Below, in pieces: positions 49,468 through 56,574 of a stretch of DNA of 64,000 nucleotides. Under the pieces are notes generated by a model. The model had not been told where the DNA came from and did not search any database. It worked only from the letters and a program-made list of their open reading frames with translations. The DNA lies in NCBI RefSeq assembly GCF_008085905.1, contig NZ_VSFF01000010.1, positions 434,001 to 498,000 on the forward strand. The letters run 5' to 3'. Origin of the DNA: Actinomadura syzygii. GTDB lineage: Bacteria; Actinomycetota; Actinomycetes; Streptosporangiales; Streptosporangiaceae. Positions within the stretch are counted from its first letter, which is position 1. Each line of letters starts with the position of its first letter. The position numbers and the translations under genes were made by a program.

Positions 49468-50298
49468 ATGGCGGACCGGATCCCCAAGTACGTCGAGATC
49501 GCGCAGGACCTCCGTGCCCAGATCGAGGACGGGACCCTCCCGCCCGCCGCCCAACTGCCGACGGAGAAGGAACTCGTCGAGCACTGGGACGTCTCGGCCA
49601 ACACCATCAAGAAGGCCGTCAACGAGCTGCGCCAGCAGGGTCTGGTCGAGACCGTCCCCCAGAAGGGGAGCTTCGTCGCCGAGCCGACCGCGCCGTTCGT
49701 CATCACGCTGAACCACACCGACCTGGGCGAGGAGAACCCGCCCGGACGCGGCTTCGGCGGCGGCGAGGGCAGGGCGTTCACGGCCGAGGCCGAGCGCCAG
49801 AACCACGCGGCCCACTCCTCGAAACCCGAGGTCAAGGTCGAGGACGCCGAGGAGCCGCAGATGCGGGCGCTCGGCATCGCGCCGGTCGCGCCCGGGGAGC
49901 CGAGACCGCAGGTCGTCCGGCGCTCCCAGCAGCGGTTCGTCGACGGCAAGCCGAACTCGCTCCAGCACTCGTATTTCAAGCTGGAACTGGCCATCCAGGC
50001 GCAGGCGCTCCTCAAGTCGGCCGACATCGAGGAGGGGACCGTCGCTTATCTGCAGAGCTGCGGCCACGTCCAGACCGGCTACGAGGACGTGTTCGACGCC
50101 AGGCAGCCGACGGAGGAGGAGCTCAAGTTCTTCGGGCTCTCCCGCGGCAGCCTCGCCGTGATCGAGCACCGGCGGACCGCGTACGACCAGCACGGCGAGC
50201 CGTTCCGCCTCACCGTCACCATTTACAAGCCGGGCACCAATAGGATCCGCTTCATCGCCGGAGAGGTGCCCGTCGAGGTGTGGGAACGCGGTTCCTGA
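49468..50298 (+). CDS. GntR family regulator with UTRA domain (HutC-type)
   Basis: The 276-residue protein has an N-terminal GntR winged helix (MADRIPKYVEIAQDLRAQIE, LPTEKELVEHWDVSANTIKK) and a C-terminal UTRA ligand domain (SYFKLELAIQAQALLKSADI, LTVTIYKPGTNRIRF). Between them is a Gly/Glu-rich linker of about 65 residues (GRGFGGGEGRAFTAEAERQ), longer than usual. TTGGAACCAA at 49431-49440, just upstream, is a candidate operator. It is followed by a DUF6292 gene and probably controls it. Confidence 0.9.
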   Translation: MADRIPKYVEIAQDLRAQIEDGTLPPAAQLPTEKELVEHWDVSANTIKKAVNELRQQGLVETVPQKGSFVAEPTAPFVITLNHTDLGEENPPGRGFGGGEGRAFTAEAERQNHAAHSSKPEVKVEDAEEPQMRALGIAPVAPGEPRPQVVRRSQQRFVDGKPNSLQHSYFKLELAIQAQALLKSADIEEGTVAYLQSCGHVQTGYEDVFDARQPTEEELKFFGLSRGSLAVIEHRRTAYDQHGEPFRLTVTIYKPGTNRIRFIAGEVPVEVWERGS

Positions 50299-50349
50299 CG
50301 CACCACCGTCTTCGTCATCAACGACACCATTAACCGTAAAAGGACCGAG

Positions 50350-50751
50350 ATGTCCATTTCTCGTATGCGCGCGCACACGCCCGCGCACCACCCGGACCCC
50401 GAAGTCGACGCCGCGCACGGCTACATCACCGCCGTCGTCGAGGCGCTCGGCGACCGCGGCATCCAGGTGGACCGGAGCTGGCTCGACCCCAAGGGCCCCG
50501 TCGACGCGACCGTCGTCACCGGCGGCAAGGCCCTCGTCTGGGACGAGTGGACCGGCTGCACGTTCGGCCTCTACGTCTCGGGCCGCCAGGGCGAGCGGAC
50601 CGTCCTCAAGGACGGACGGCGGCTCGGCGGCGGCGTGCTGCTGCCCCCGGCCGTCCTCGCCCGGCTGGTCGAGACCGGCTCGGCCCTGCCGCAGGTCACC
50701 CGCGAGCCCGGCGCGCGCGACGGGCTGTTCGACGCCCTGCGCGACCACTGA
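50350..50751 (+). CDS. DUF6292 family protein
   Basis: The 133-residue protein starts MSISRMRAHTPAHHPDPEVD and has the family core KALVWDEWTGCTFGLYVSGR and TVLKDGRRLGGGVLLPP. DUF6292 proteins are restricted to actinomycetes and often lie beside GntR or XRE regulators; function is unknown. AAAGGACCGAG precedes the ATG. It is 51 bp after the GntR gene in the same direction. Confidence 0.8.
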   Translation: MSISRMRAHTPAHHPDPEVDAAHGYITAVVEALGDRGIQVDRSWLDPKGPVDATVVTGGKALVWDEWTGCTFGLYVSGRQGERTVLKDGRRLGGGVLLPPAVLARLVETGSALPQVTREPGARDGLFDALRDH

Positions 50752-50783
50752 CCCGCACGCGACTACCGAGCCGCCTTGATGCC

Positions 50784-50817
50784 CCGGTCGTGGCCGAAGA
50801 CGAGCGGCCACGACCGG
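50784..50817. terminator. Perfect 13-bp hairpin between DUF6292 and acetyltransferase genes
   Basis: CCGGTCGTGGCCG (50784-50796) pairs with CGGCCACGACCGG (50805-50817) across an 8-nt loop, between convergent genes. Bidirectional terminator by position; no T-run. Confidence 0.65.
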
Positions 50818-50842
50818 CCCGGCGGCCGCGCGCCCAGGGCGG

Positions 50843-51127
50843 CTACGGCGCCACCACGTCGCGGTAGTCGGGGTGGCGCTGGATCCAGCCCTTGATGAAC
50901 GGGCAGAGCGGAAGGACCGTCCGGTTCTGGGCGCGCAGGTCGTCCAGGACGCCGCGGGCCAGCGTCCCGCCGACGCCCTTGCCCTCGAAGGCGGGATCGA
51001 CCTCGGTGTGGGTGAGGACGAGCATGCCGCCCTCGGCGGGCTCGTAGTCGGCGAAGCCCGCCAGCTCGCCGTCCAGCCTGATCTCGTAGCGCTTCCGCTC
51101 GGCGTTGTCGGTGATCTCGGTGCTCAT
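50843..51127 (-). CDS. YjdJ-like small N-acetyltransferase domain protein
   Basis: The 94-residue protein has the minimal GNAT fold seen in YjdJ-type proteins: YEIRLDGELAGFADYEPA, LTHTEVDPAFEGKGVGGTLA (acetyl-CoA pyrophosphate loop EGKGVGG) and LPLCPFIKGWIQRHPDY. Substrate unknown. It lies downstream of cimA on the same strand, 81 bp away. Confidence 0.88.
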   Translation of the reverse strand: MSTEITDNAERKRYEIRLDGELAGFADYEPAEGGMLVLTHTEVDPAFEGKGVGGTLARGVLDDLRAQNRTVLPLCPFIKGWIQRHPDYRDVVAP

Positions 51128-51208
51128 GCCCCCGATAATGCCCGGCGACCCGCGCCCATTCCCCGCCGGGTCGGCCCGGCGGGGCGGCGGCGAGCACAGC
51201 GCGAAGGG

Positions 51209-52801
51209 TCAGCCCGGCTCGTGGCCCGCGCGGAGCAGGCAGTAGGAGACGGCCTCCTCCAGGGCCTGCCAGGACGCGGCGATGACGTTGTCCTCGACGC
51301 CGACCGTGCCCCACTCGCGCTCGCCGTCCCCGGACTCGACGAGCACGCGCGTCCGGGCGTCGGTGCCGTGCGAGCCCTCCAGGATGCGGACCTTGTAGTC
51401 GACGAGCTCCAGCCGCGCGAGCTCCGGGTAGAGCCGCTCGAGCGCGAGGCGCAGCGCGTTGTCCAGCGCGTTGACCGGGCCGTTGCCCTCGCCGGTCGCG
51501 ATGATCCGCTCGCCCTTGGCGTGCAGCTTGACGGTCGCCTCGCTGACCATGGAGCCGTCCGGGCGGCGCTCCACGATCGACCGCCACGACTCGACCTCGA
51601 AGTGCCGCTGCCGGACGCCGGTCAGCTCCTCGCGCAGCAGCAGCTCGAACGAGGCGTCCGCGGCCTCGAACGTGTAGCCGGTGGACTCCAGCTCCTTGAC
51701 CTTGTCCACGACGGCCTTGGCCTTGTCGCCGGACAGGTCGTAGCCCAGCTCGCGCCCCTTCAGCTCGACGGACGCGCGTCCCGCCATGCTCGACACCAGC
51801 ATCCGCATGTCGTTGCCCACGCGGGACGGGTCGATGTGCTGGTACAGGTCGGGGTCGACCTTGACGGCGGAGGCGTGCAGCCCCGCCTTGTGCGCGAACG
51901 CCGACAGCCCGACGTACGGCTGCTGCGAGCTGGGCGCGACGTTCGTCACCTCGGACACGGCGTGCGCGATCCGGGTCATCTCGGCGAGCTGCGCGTCCGA
52001 GACGAGGCTCATCCCGCGCTTGAGCTGGAGGTTCCCGACGACCGTGAACAGGTTGGCGTTGCCGCTGCGCTCGCCGTACCCGTTCGCGCACCCCTGGACG
52101 TGGGTGGCGCCCGCCTTCACCGCGGCGAGCGAGTTCGCCACCGCGCAGCCGGAGTCGTCGTGGCAGTGGATCCCGACGCGGACGCCGAGGGACGCCACCT
52201 CGTGGACGACGTCGGCCAGCTCGTCCGGGAGCATGCCGCCGTTGGTGTCGCAGAGCGCGACGACGTCGGCGCCCGCCTCGACGGCGGCGCGGACGGCCTC
52301 CAGCGCGTAGGCGCGGTTGGCCTTGTAGCCGTCGAAGAAGTGCTCGGCGTCCAGGAAGACGCGTTGGCCCTCCGCACGCAGGTGGGAGACCGTGTCGCGG
52401 ATCATCGCGAGGTTCTCCTCCAGGGTGGTGCGGAGGGCCAGCTCGACGTGCCGGTCGTGACTCTTCGCAACGAGGGTCACGACGGGCGCGCCGGATTCGC
52501 GCAGCGCGGCGACCTGGGGGTCGTCGGCCGCCCGTACACCGGCCCGGCGGGTCGCGCCGAACGCGGTGAGCTGCGCGTGCCTCAGGTCGAGCTCTGTTCG
52601 AGCCCGCCTGAAGAACTCGGTGTCCTTCGGATTGGCGCCGGGCCAGCCGCCCTCGATGAAGCCCACGCCGAGATCGTCGAGGTGTCGCGCGATGGCGAGC
52701 TTGTCGGGCACGGAGAGGTTGAGCCCCTCCTGCTGCGAACCGTCGCGCAGGGTGGTGTCGTAGACGTGGAATGCGTCGCCTTGCGTAGATGGGCCGTGCA
52801 T
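51209..52801 (-). CDS. cimA: (R)-citramalate synthase
   Basis: The 530-residue protein has a DRE-TIM catalytic barrel starting FHVYDTTLRDGSQQEGLNLS with the metal and base residues, GIHCHDDSGCAVANSLAAV with metal-binding His residues, and a C-terminal LeuA-type allosteric dimer domain. It resembles citramalate synthases more than 2-isopropylmalate synthases in length and in the start after DAFHVYDTTL. It would condense pyruvate and acetyl-CoA to citramalate for threonine-independent isoleucine synthesis. Leader peptide, terminator and operator all lie upstream. Confidence 0.9.
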   Translation of the reverse strand: MHGPSTQGDAFHVYDTTLRDGSQQEGLNLSVPDKLAIARHLDDLGVGFIEGGWPGANPKDTEFFRRARTELDLRHAQLTAFGATRRAGVRAADDPQVAALRESGAPVVTLVAKSHDRHVELALRTTLEENLAMIRDTVSHLRAEGQRVFLDAEHFFDGYKANRAYALEAVRAAVEAGADVVALCDTNGGMLPDELADVVHEVASLGVRVGIHCHDDSGCAVANSLAAVKAGATHVQGCANGYGERSGNANLFTVVGNLQLKRGMSLVSDAQLAEMTRIAHAVSEVTNVAPSSQQPYVGLSAFAHKAGLHASAVKVDPDLYQHIDPSRVGNDMRMLVSSMAGRASVELKGRELGYDLSGDKAKAVVDKVKELESTGYTFEAADASFELLLREELTGVRQRHFEVESWRSIVERRPDGSMVSEATVKLHAKGERIIATGEGNGPVNALDNALRLALERLYPELARLELVDYKVRILEGSHGTDARTRVLVESGDGEREWGTVGVEDNVIAASWQALEEAVSYCLLRAGHEPG

Positions 52802-52834
52802 TGGTGTAACCCCCAAGGGGCTGCGCCAGGACAC

Positions 52835-52864
52835 AAAAAAGACCCCTCACGGACGTGAGAGGTC
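52835..52864 (-). terminator. Intrinsic terminator in the cimA leader (attenuator)
   Basis: On the minus strand GACCTCTCAC pairs with GTGAGGGGTC (one wobble) across a 4-nt loop and runs into TTTTTT (52835-52840), 34 bp before the cimA start. A full T-tailed terminator inside a leader, following a short peptide gene rich in Leu, Val and Ile codons, indicates transcription attenuation. Confidence 0.85.
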
Positions 52865-52865
52865 T

Positions 52866-52903
52866 GCGCGCCGGCGCTGTCCCGTTAGCTGCTGCCGGCG
52901 CGC
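52866..52903 (-). promoter_or_regulatory. Leader hairpin upstream of the cimA attenuator
   Basis: GCGCGCCGGC (minus strand, 52894-52903) pairs perfectly with GCCGGCGCGC (52866-52875). The loop contains the leader peptide stop codon (52885-52887). Ribosome position on the leader would determine whether this stem forms. The alternative antiterminator pairing could not be resolved by eye. Confidence 0.7.
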
Positions 52904-52932
52904 CTGCCGATAATCACGAGGCTGTGGCGCAT
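52885..52932 (-). CDS. cimA leader peptide (branched-chain attenuator)
   Basis: A 15-codon frame, MRHSLVIIGRRAGSS then TAA, read from ATG 52932. Codons 5-8 are CTC GTG ATT ATC (Leu-Val-Ile-Ile), the three branched-chain amino acids in succession, placed just before the leader hairpin. Stalling at these codons during branched-chain starvation would favour read-through into cimA. The ribosome site upstream is weak, and no other function is expected. Confidence 0.75.
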   Translation of the reverse strand: MRHSLVIIGRRAGSS

Positions 52933-52977
52933 GACGCGCACCAGTCTGCCACATGGTGCGCAAAGTTGGGACATCTG

Positions 52978-52997
52978 TCTCAGATGGCGAGACGGCA
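52978..52997. promoter_or_regulatory. Candidate NdgR-type operator upstream of the cimA leader
   Basis: TCTCA, GATGG, CGAGA and CGGCA lie in order at 52978-52997, matching the leuC/ndgR site in every conserved position. It overlaps a second small inverted repeat, CATCTG (52972-52977) with CAGATG (52981-52986). It is 46 bp upstream of the leader peptide start. Confidence 0.6.
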
Positions 52998-53000
52998 CTG

Positions 53001-53023
53001 CCCCGGCGGTCCTGCCGCCGGGG
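53001..53023 (-). terminator. Hairpin after ilvE
   Basis: CCCCGGCGG (53001-53009) pairs with CCGCCGGGG (53015-53023), between the ilvE stop and the cimA operator. It separates ilvE from cimA transcription. No T-run. Confidence 0.55.
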
Positions 53024-53066
53024 CCCGACGACACCGCGAAACCTCTGGTCGGAAGGGCCGTCCGAG

Positions 53067-54170
53067 TCAGACGATCTTGTGGACCCAGCCGTACGGGTCG
53101 GGGCGCGTGCCGTACTGGATGCCGACCAGTTCCTGGCGCAGCCGCATCGAGACCTCGCCGGGCTCGCCGTCGCCGATCGTCCAGGCGCGGTCGGCGCCCT
53201 TGACCGACCCGACCGGGCTGATGATCGCGGCGGTGCCGCAGCCGAACACCTCGGTGATCTCGCCGGACCGGCAGCCCGCCTCCCACTCCTCGATGCTGAT
53301 CTTGCCCTCCTCGGCGGGGATGCCGAGGTCGGGGGCGAGCTTCAGCATGGAGTCGCGGGTGATGCCGGCGAGCAGCGTCCCGGTCAGCGCCGGGGTGAGC
53401 AGCCGCACCCGCGAGCCGGACCCGTAGACGAACATCAGGTTCATCGAGCCCACCTCCTCGACCCAGCGGTGCTCGACCGCGTCGAGCCAGACGACCTGGT
53501 CGCAGCCCTCCGCGACGGCCTGCTTCTGCCCGGCGAACGACGCCGCGTAGTTGCCGCCGAACTTGGCCTCGCCGGTGCCGCCCGGCGCGGCGCGGGTGTA
53601 GTCCTGCGACAGCCAGACCGAGACGGGCTTGATCCCGCGCGGGTAGTACAGCCCGGACGGGGACGCGATGACCATGAACAGGAACTCGCTCGCCGGGCTG
53701 TTCACGCCGAGCGCGCGGGTCGTGGCGAACATGAACGGGCGGAGGTAGAGGCTGTGGCCCTCCGTGTCGGGCACCCAGTCCTTGTCGGTGCGGACGAGGA
53801 GCTCGACGGCGTCCACGAAGAGCTGCTCGGGGATCTCCGGCATCGCCATCCGGCGGGCGGACCGGTTCATCCGGGCCGCGTTCATGAACGGGCGGAACGT
53901 GACGACCGAGCCGTCCGGCTGCTTGTACGCCTTGAGCCCCTCGAACAGCTCCTGGGCGTAGTGGAACACCTGGCTCGCCGGGTCCATCGGCAGCGGTCCG
54001 TACGGTTCGAGCTTCGCGTCGTGCCAGCCCCGCTCCGGCGAGTACCGGATCGTGATCATGTGATCGGTGAAGTACCGTCCGAAGCCGGGATCGGCCAGGA
54101 CGCGCGCGCGGTCCGCCGCGGTCGCCGGTCGCTCGGTGCGGGTGATCTCGAAGTCCAGGGTGTCGCTCAT
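53067..54170 (-). CDS. ilvE: Branched-chain amino acid aminotransferase
   Basis: IlvE is a PLP enzyme of fold type IV that makes the last step of Leu, Ile and Val synthesis and the first of their breakdown. The 367-residue protein has the expected regions: FHYAQELFEGLKAYKQPDGS, the FGGNYAASFAGQKQAVAEGC segment with the PLP lysine, and VEEVGSMNLMFVYGSG. The start ATG lies 178 bp downstream of the leuB stop. Confidence 0.96.
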   Translation of the reverse strand: MSDTLDFEITRTERPATAADRARVLADPGFGRYFTDHMITIRYSPERGWHDAKLEPYGPLPMDPASQVFHYAQELFEGLKAYKQPDGSVVTFRPFMNAARMNRSARRMAMPEIPEQLFVDAVELLVRTDKDWVPDTEGHSLYLRPFMFATTRALGVNSPASEFLFMVIASPSGLYYPRGIKPVSVWLSQDYTRAAPGGTGEAKFGGNYAASFAGQKQAVAEGCDQVVWLDAVEHRWVEEVGSMNLMFVYGSGSRVRLLTPALTGTLLAGITRDSMLKLAPDLGIPAEEGKISIEEWEAGCRSGEITEVFGCGTAAIISPVGSVKGADRAWTIGDGEPGEVSMRLRQELVGIQYGTRPDPYGWVHKIV

Positions 54171-54348
54171 CGCGGTTCGTCCTCTCGCCGGATCGCCGGG
54201 GCCGCCCCTTTGCCGCCGCGGCTTCCTTAGTCCCTATTGTCGTACTTCGTCCAGACCTACTGCTCCGGGAGGACGCGGCGCACGCGAAAACCGGGCGCGC
54301 CGCGCGGGCACGCCCGGAGTTCCCTGTACTGGCCAGAGAGGCGTGCCC

Positions 54349-55398
54349 CTAGCCGGATACTCGCTTCGCGATCGCGTCGCCGACCTGGGACGTGGACCGC
54401 TCGCCGAAGGCGGCGCGCTCGGCGAGGTCGTCCGAGACGGCCCGCTCGACGCGGCGGGCGGCGTCGCCCTCGCCGATGTGGTCGAGCAGCATGGCGACGG
54501 ACAGGATCGTGGCGGTCGGGTCGGCCTTGCCCTGCCCGGCGATGTCGGGCGCACTGCCGTGCACCGGCTCGAACATCGACGGGGCGGTGCGGTCGGGGTT
54601 GACGTTGCCGGACGCGGCGAGCCCGATGCCCCCGGCGATCGCCGCGCCGAGGTCGGTGATGATGTCGCCGAACAGGTTGTCGGTGACGATCACATCGAAC
54701 CGGCCGGGATCGCTGACGAAGAACATCGTCGCCGCGTCGACGTGCGAGTAGGCGGTCGTGACCTGCGGGTACTCCTCGGCGACGCGCTTCAGCACGCGCT
54801 GGTAGAGGTCGCCCGCGAAGGTGAGCACGTTGTCCTTGTGGACGAGCGTCAGGTGCCGGCGCGGCCGCGACGCCGCGACCTCGAAGGCGTACCGGATGAC
54901 GCGCTCGACGCCGAACGCGGTGTTCACGCTCTCCTGCGTGGCGACCTCGTGCCGGGTGCCCTTGCGCAGGACGCCGCCGACGCCCGTGTACGGCCCCTCG
55001 GTGCCCTCGCGGACGACGACCATGTCGACGTCGTCGGCCGTCACGCCCGCGAGCGCGGTCGCGACGCCGGGGAACAGCTTCACCGGGCGCAGGTTGACGT
55101 AGTGGTCGAGCTCGAAGCGGGTGCGCAGGAGGAGGCCGCGTTCGAGGGTCCCGCTCGGGACGCTCGGGTCGCCGACGGCGCCGAGCAGGATGACGTCCTG
55201 CTCGCGCAGCTCGGCGAGGACCGAGTCGGGCAGGACCTCCCCGGTGCGGTGCCAGCGGGCGGCGCCGAGGTCGTAGGACGTCCGCTCGAACGCGAGATCA
55301 CCGGACACGGCGTCGAGGACCTTGAGGCCCTCGGCGACCACCTCGGGGCCGATCCCGTCACCCGGGATCACGGCCAGACGAACACTGCGCGATGCCAT
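54349..55398 (-). CDS. leuB: 3-isopropylmalate dehydrogenase
   Basis: The 349-residue enzyme oxidises and decarboxylates 3-isopropylmalate in leucine synthesis. It starts MASRSVRLAVIPGDGIGPEV and has VVVREGTEGPYTGVGG, the metal-binding NLFGDIITDLGAAIAGG and EPVHGSAPDIAGQGKADP. Its upstream 43 bp hold two TCTCA half-sites but no full operator match. It is probably read alone or with ilvE. Confidence 0.97.
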   Translation of the reverse strand: MASRSVRLAVIPGDGIGPEVVAEGLKVLDAVSGDLAFERTSYDLGAARWHRTGEVLPDSVLAELREQDVILLGAVGDPSVPSGTLERGLLLRTRFELDHYVNLRPVKLFPGVATALAGVTADDVDMVVVREGTEGPYTGVGGVLRKGTRHEVATQESVNTAFGVERVIRYAFEVAASRPRRHLTLVHKDNVLTFAGDLYQRVLKRVAEEYPQVTTAYSHVDAATMFFVSDPGRFDVIVTDNLFGDIITDLGAAIAGGIGLAASGNVNPDRTAPSMFEPVHGSAPDIAGQGKADPTATILSVAMLLDHIGEGDAARRVERAVSDDLAERAAFGERSTSQVGDAIAKRVSG

Positions 55399-55441
55399 GC
55401 GCGCACTCTACTGCAAACGTCTCATTGGTTGGGCATTTGTC

Positions 55442-56137
55442 TCACGTCTCGGAACGGTCGTCTCGTTCCCGCAGGCCGCAGTCACCGCACAGCCCGCCGC
55501 CCGGCACGCGGTAGTACAGGCAGCAGTTGCGCCGGCGGAAGCCGCCGGGGCCTGGCGCCCACGTCCCGGCGAGCGGCGGGCGGCCGAGCAGATCCGCGGC
55601 GATCGCGCGCCGCGCCGGGTCGGGCGGGCCGACGTTCAGGCCCCCGGCGAGCGCGGACGCGGCGTTGCCCCACAGCAGGCCGTCGGCGAGGGAGACGAAG
55701 GTCAGCATCGTCTCGCGCAGCGGCCGGAGCCGGTCGTCCACGACCATGGGGAAGATCAGGTCGGCGGCCCGCGCGGCGTCGCCGACCCGGCGCCCGCGCG
55801 GCTCGGCGAGCCGGAAGGCGATCGGCTCGCCGGGCGCGCCGCGCCACCGCAGGCCGGACAGGTCGGGGACGATCCCCCGCGCCGCAGCCGCGACGACCGG
55901 CGACCACAGCCGCGCCGCGAGCCCCTGGAACAGCAGCGACGCCGCCACCCTGCGCTCGCCGGCGCCGAGCCGTTCGGCGTGGTCGGCGGTCAGCGCGGCG
56001 AGCGGGGCGGCGTCGCCGGGGAACGGGCGCCATCCGTCGTCCCCGGCCGGGCCGGTGCCGATCTCGAAGTAGGGCCCGAGCCGGGCCGTGTCGCGCAGGA
56101 GCCCGGCCACCTCGTCGGGCGGGACGTCGGGAGGCAT
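55442..56137 (-). CDS. FhuF-like ferric-siderophore reductase C-terminal Fe-S protein
   Basis: The 231-residue protein ends RRNCCLYYRVPGGGLCGDCG. The CC...CxxC pattern holds the 2Fe-2S cluster of FhuF-type (siderophore-iron reductase) proteins. The N-terminal part is the family's helical ligand-binding region (GLAARLWSPVVAAAARGIVP). It probably releases iron from a hydroxamate siderophore in the cytosol. No transporter genes are nearby. It lies just upstream of leuB on the same strand. Confidence 0.85.
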   Translation of the reverse strand: MPPDVPPDEVAGLLRDTARLGPYFEIGTGPAGDDGWRPFPGDAAPLAALTADHAERLGAGERRVAASLLFQGLAARLWSPVVAAAARGIVPDLSGLRWRGAPGEPIAFRLAEPRGRRVGDAARAADLIFPMVVDDRLRPLRETMLTFVSLADGLLWGNAASALAGGLNVGPPDPARRAIAADLLGRPPLAGTWAPGPGGFRRRNCCLYYRVPGGGLCGDCGLRERDDRSET

Positions 56138-56179
56138 GCGCCCCAGTCTCGCACCGCCCGGTTCCGAGGGCGGGTCAGG

Positions 56180-56284
56180 TCAGGAACGGCCGCCGTTGTC
56201 GCGCCGGTCCAGGGCGGTCTGCAGGGCGCGGGCCGCCTCTTCCTGCGCGTCGTCGGCAGGGGTGTTGTCACGGGTGTCGTTCAT
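56180..56284 (-). CDS. Possible 34-residue peptide
   Basis: ATG 56284 to TGA 56180 encodes MNDTRDNTPADDAQEEAARA, then LQTALDRRDNGGRS. Nearly every third base is G or C, and a GGAG lies 11 nt upstream. It is highly charged and probably helical. Adjacent genes give no clue. It could be spurious. Confidence 0.4.
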   Translation of the reverse strand: MNDTRDNTPADDAQEEAARALQTALDRRDNGGRS

Positions 56285-56518
56285 GATGGTTCGCTCCGAT
56301 CGCTGTTTTCTGGCCGGTGGGGCCGCCGGAGAAGGGCGTGGTTCGCACGGTCCGGCGAGAGGGATCGGACTGACGGCCAGGCAGAGCCTCCGCAGCGGGT
56401 GCCGGCCTGCCGATGATCAGGCCCCGCTGCGGCAGCGAAGGATTACTACGAAGCGCCGCATGACTACCTGCGAGATTACCTCTGGTCAAGAGGGGTTGTC
56501 CCGACCCGTGGCGGAAAA

Positions 56519-56538
56519 TCTCACCATATGAGATGGCA
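56519..56538. promoter_or_regulatory. Candidate NdgR-type operator beside serA
   Basis: TCTCA, CCATA, TGAGA and TGGCA in order at 56519-56538. The inverted repeat ATCTCA (56518-56523) with TGAGAT (56529-56534) is perfect. It is downstream of the serA stop and about 235 bp upstream of the 34-residue peptide, so its target gene is unclear. Confidence 0.45.
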
Positions 56539-56574
56539 AGCGTCCGCCACGGGCCCGGAGGGGAAGCGTCCCGC

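Noticed and set aside
50741..50776. Ninth stop-spanning duplication at the DUF6292 3' end
   Set aside because: Only 13 of 18 bases match between the two putative units, which is not distinguishable from chance at this GC content.
55411..55450. Fourth NdgR-type operator before leuB
   Set aside because: There are two TCTCA half-sites, but the right half (YGAGA) matches at only 3 of 5 positions in each and the GGCA flank is absent.
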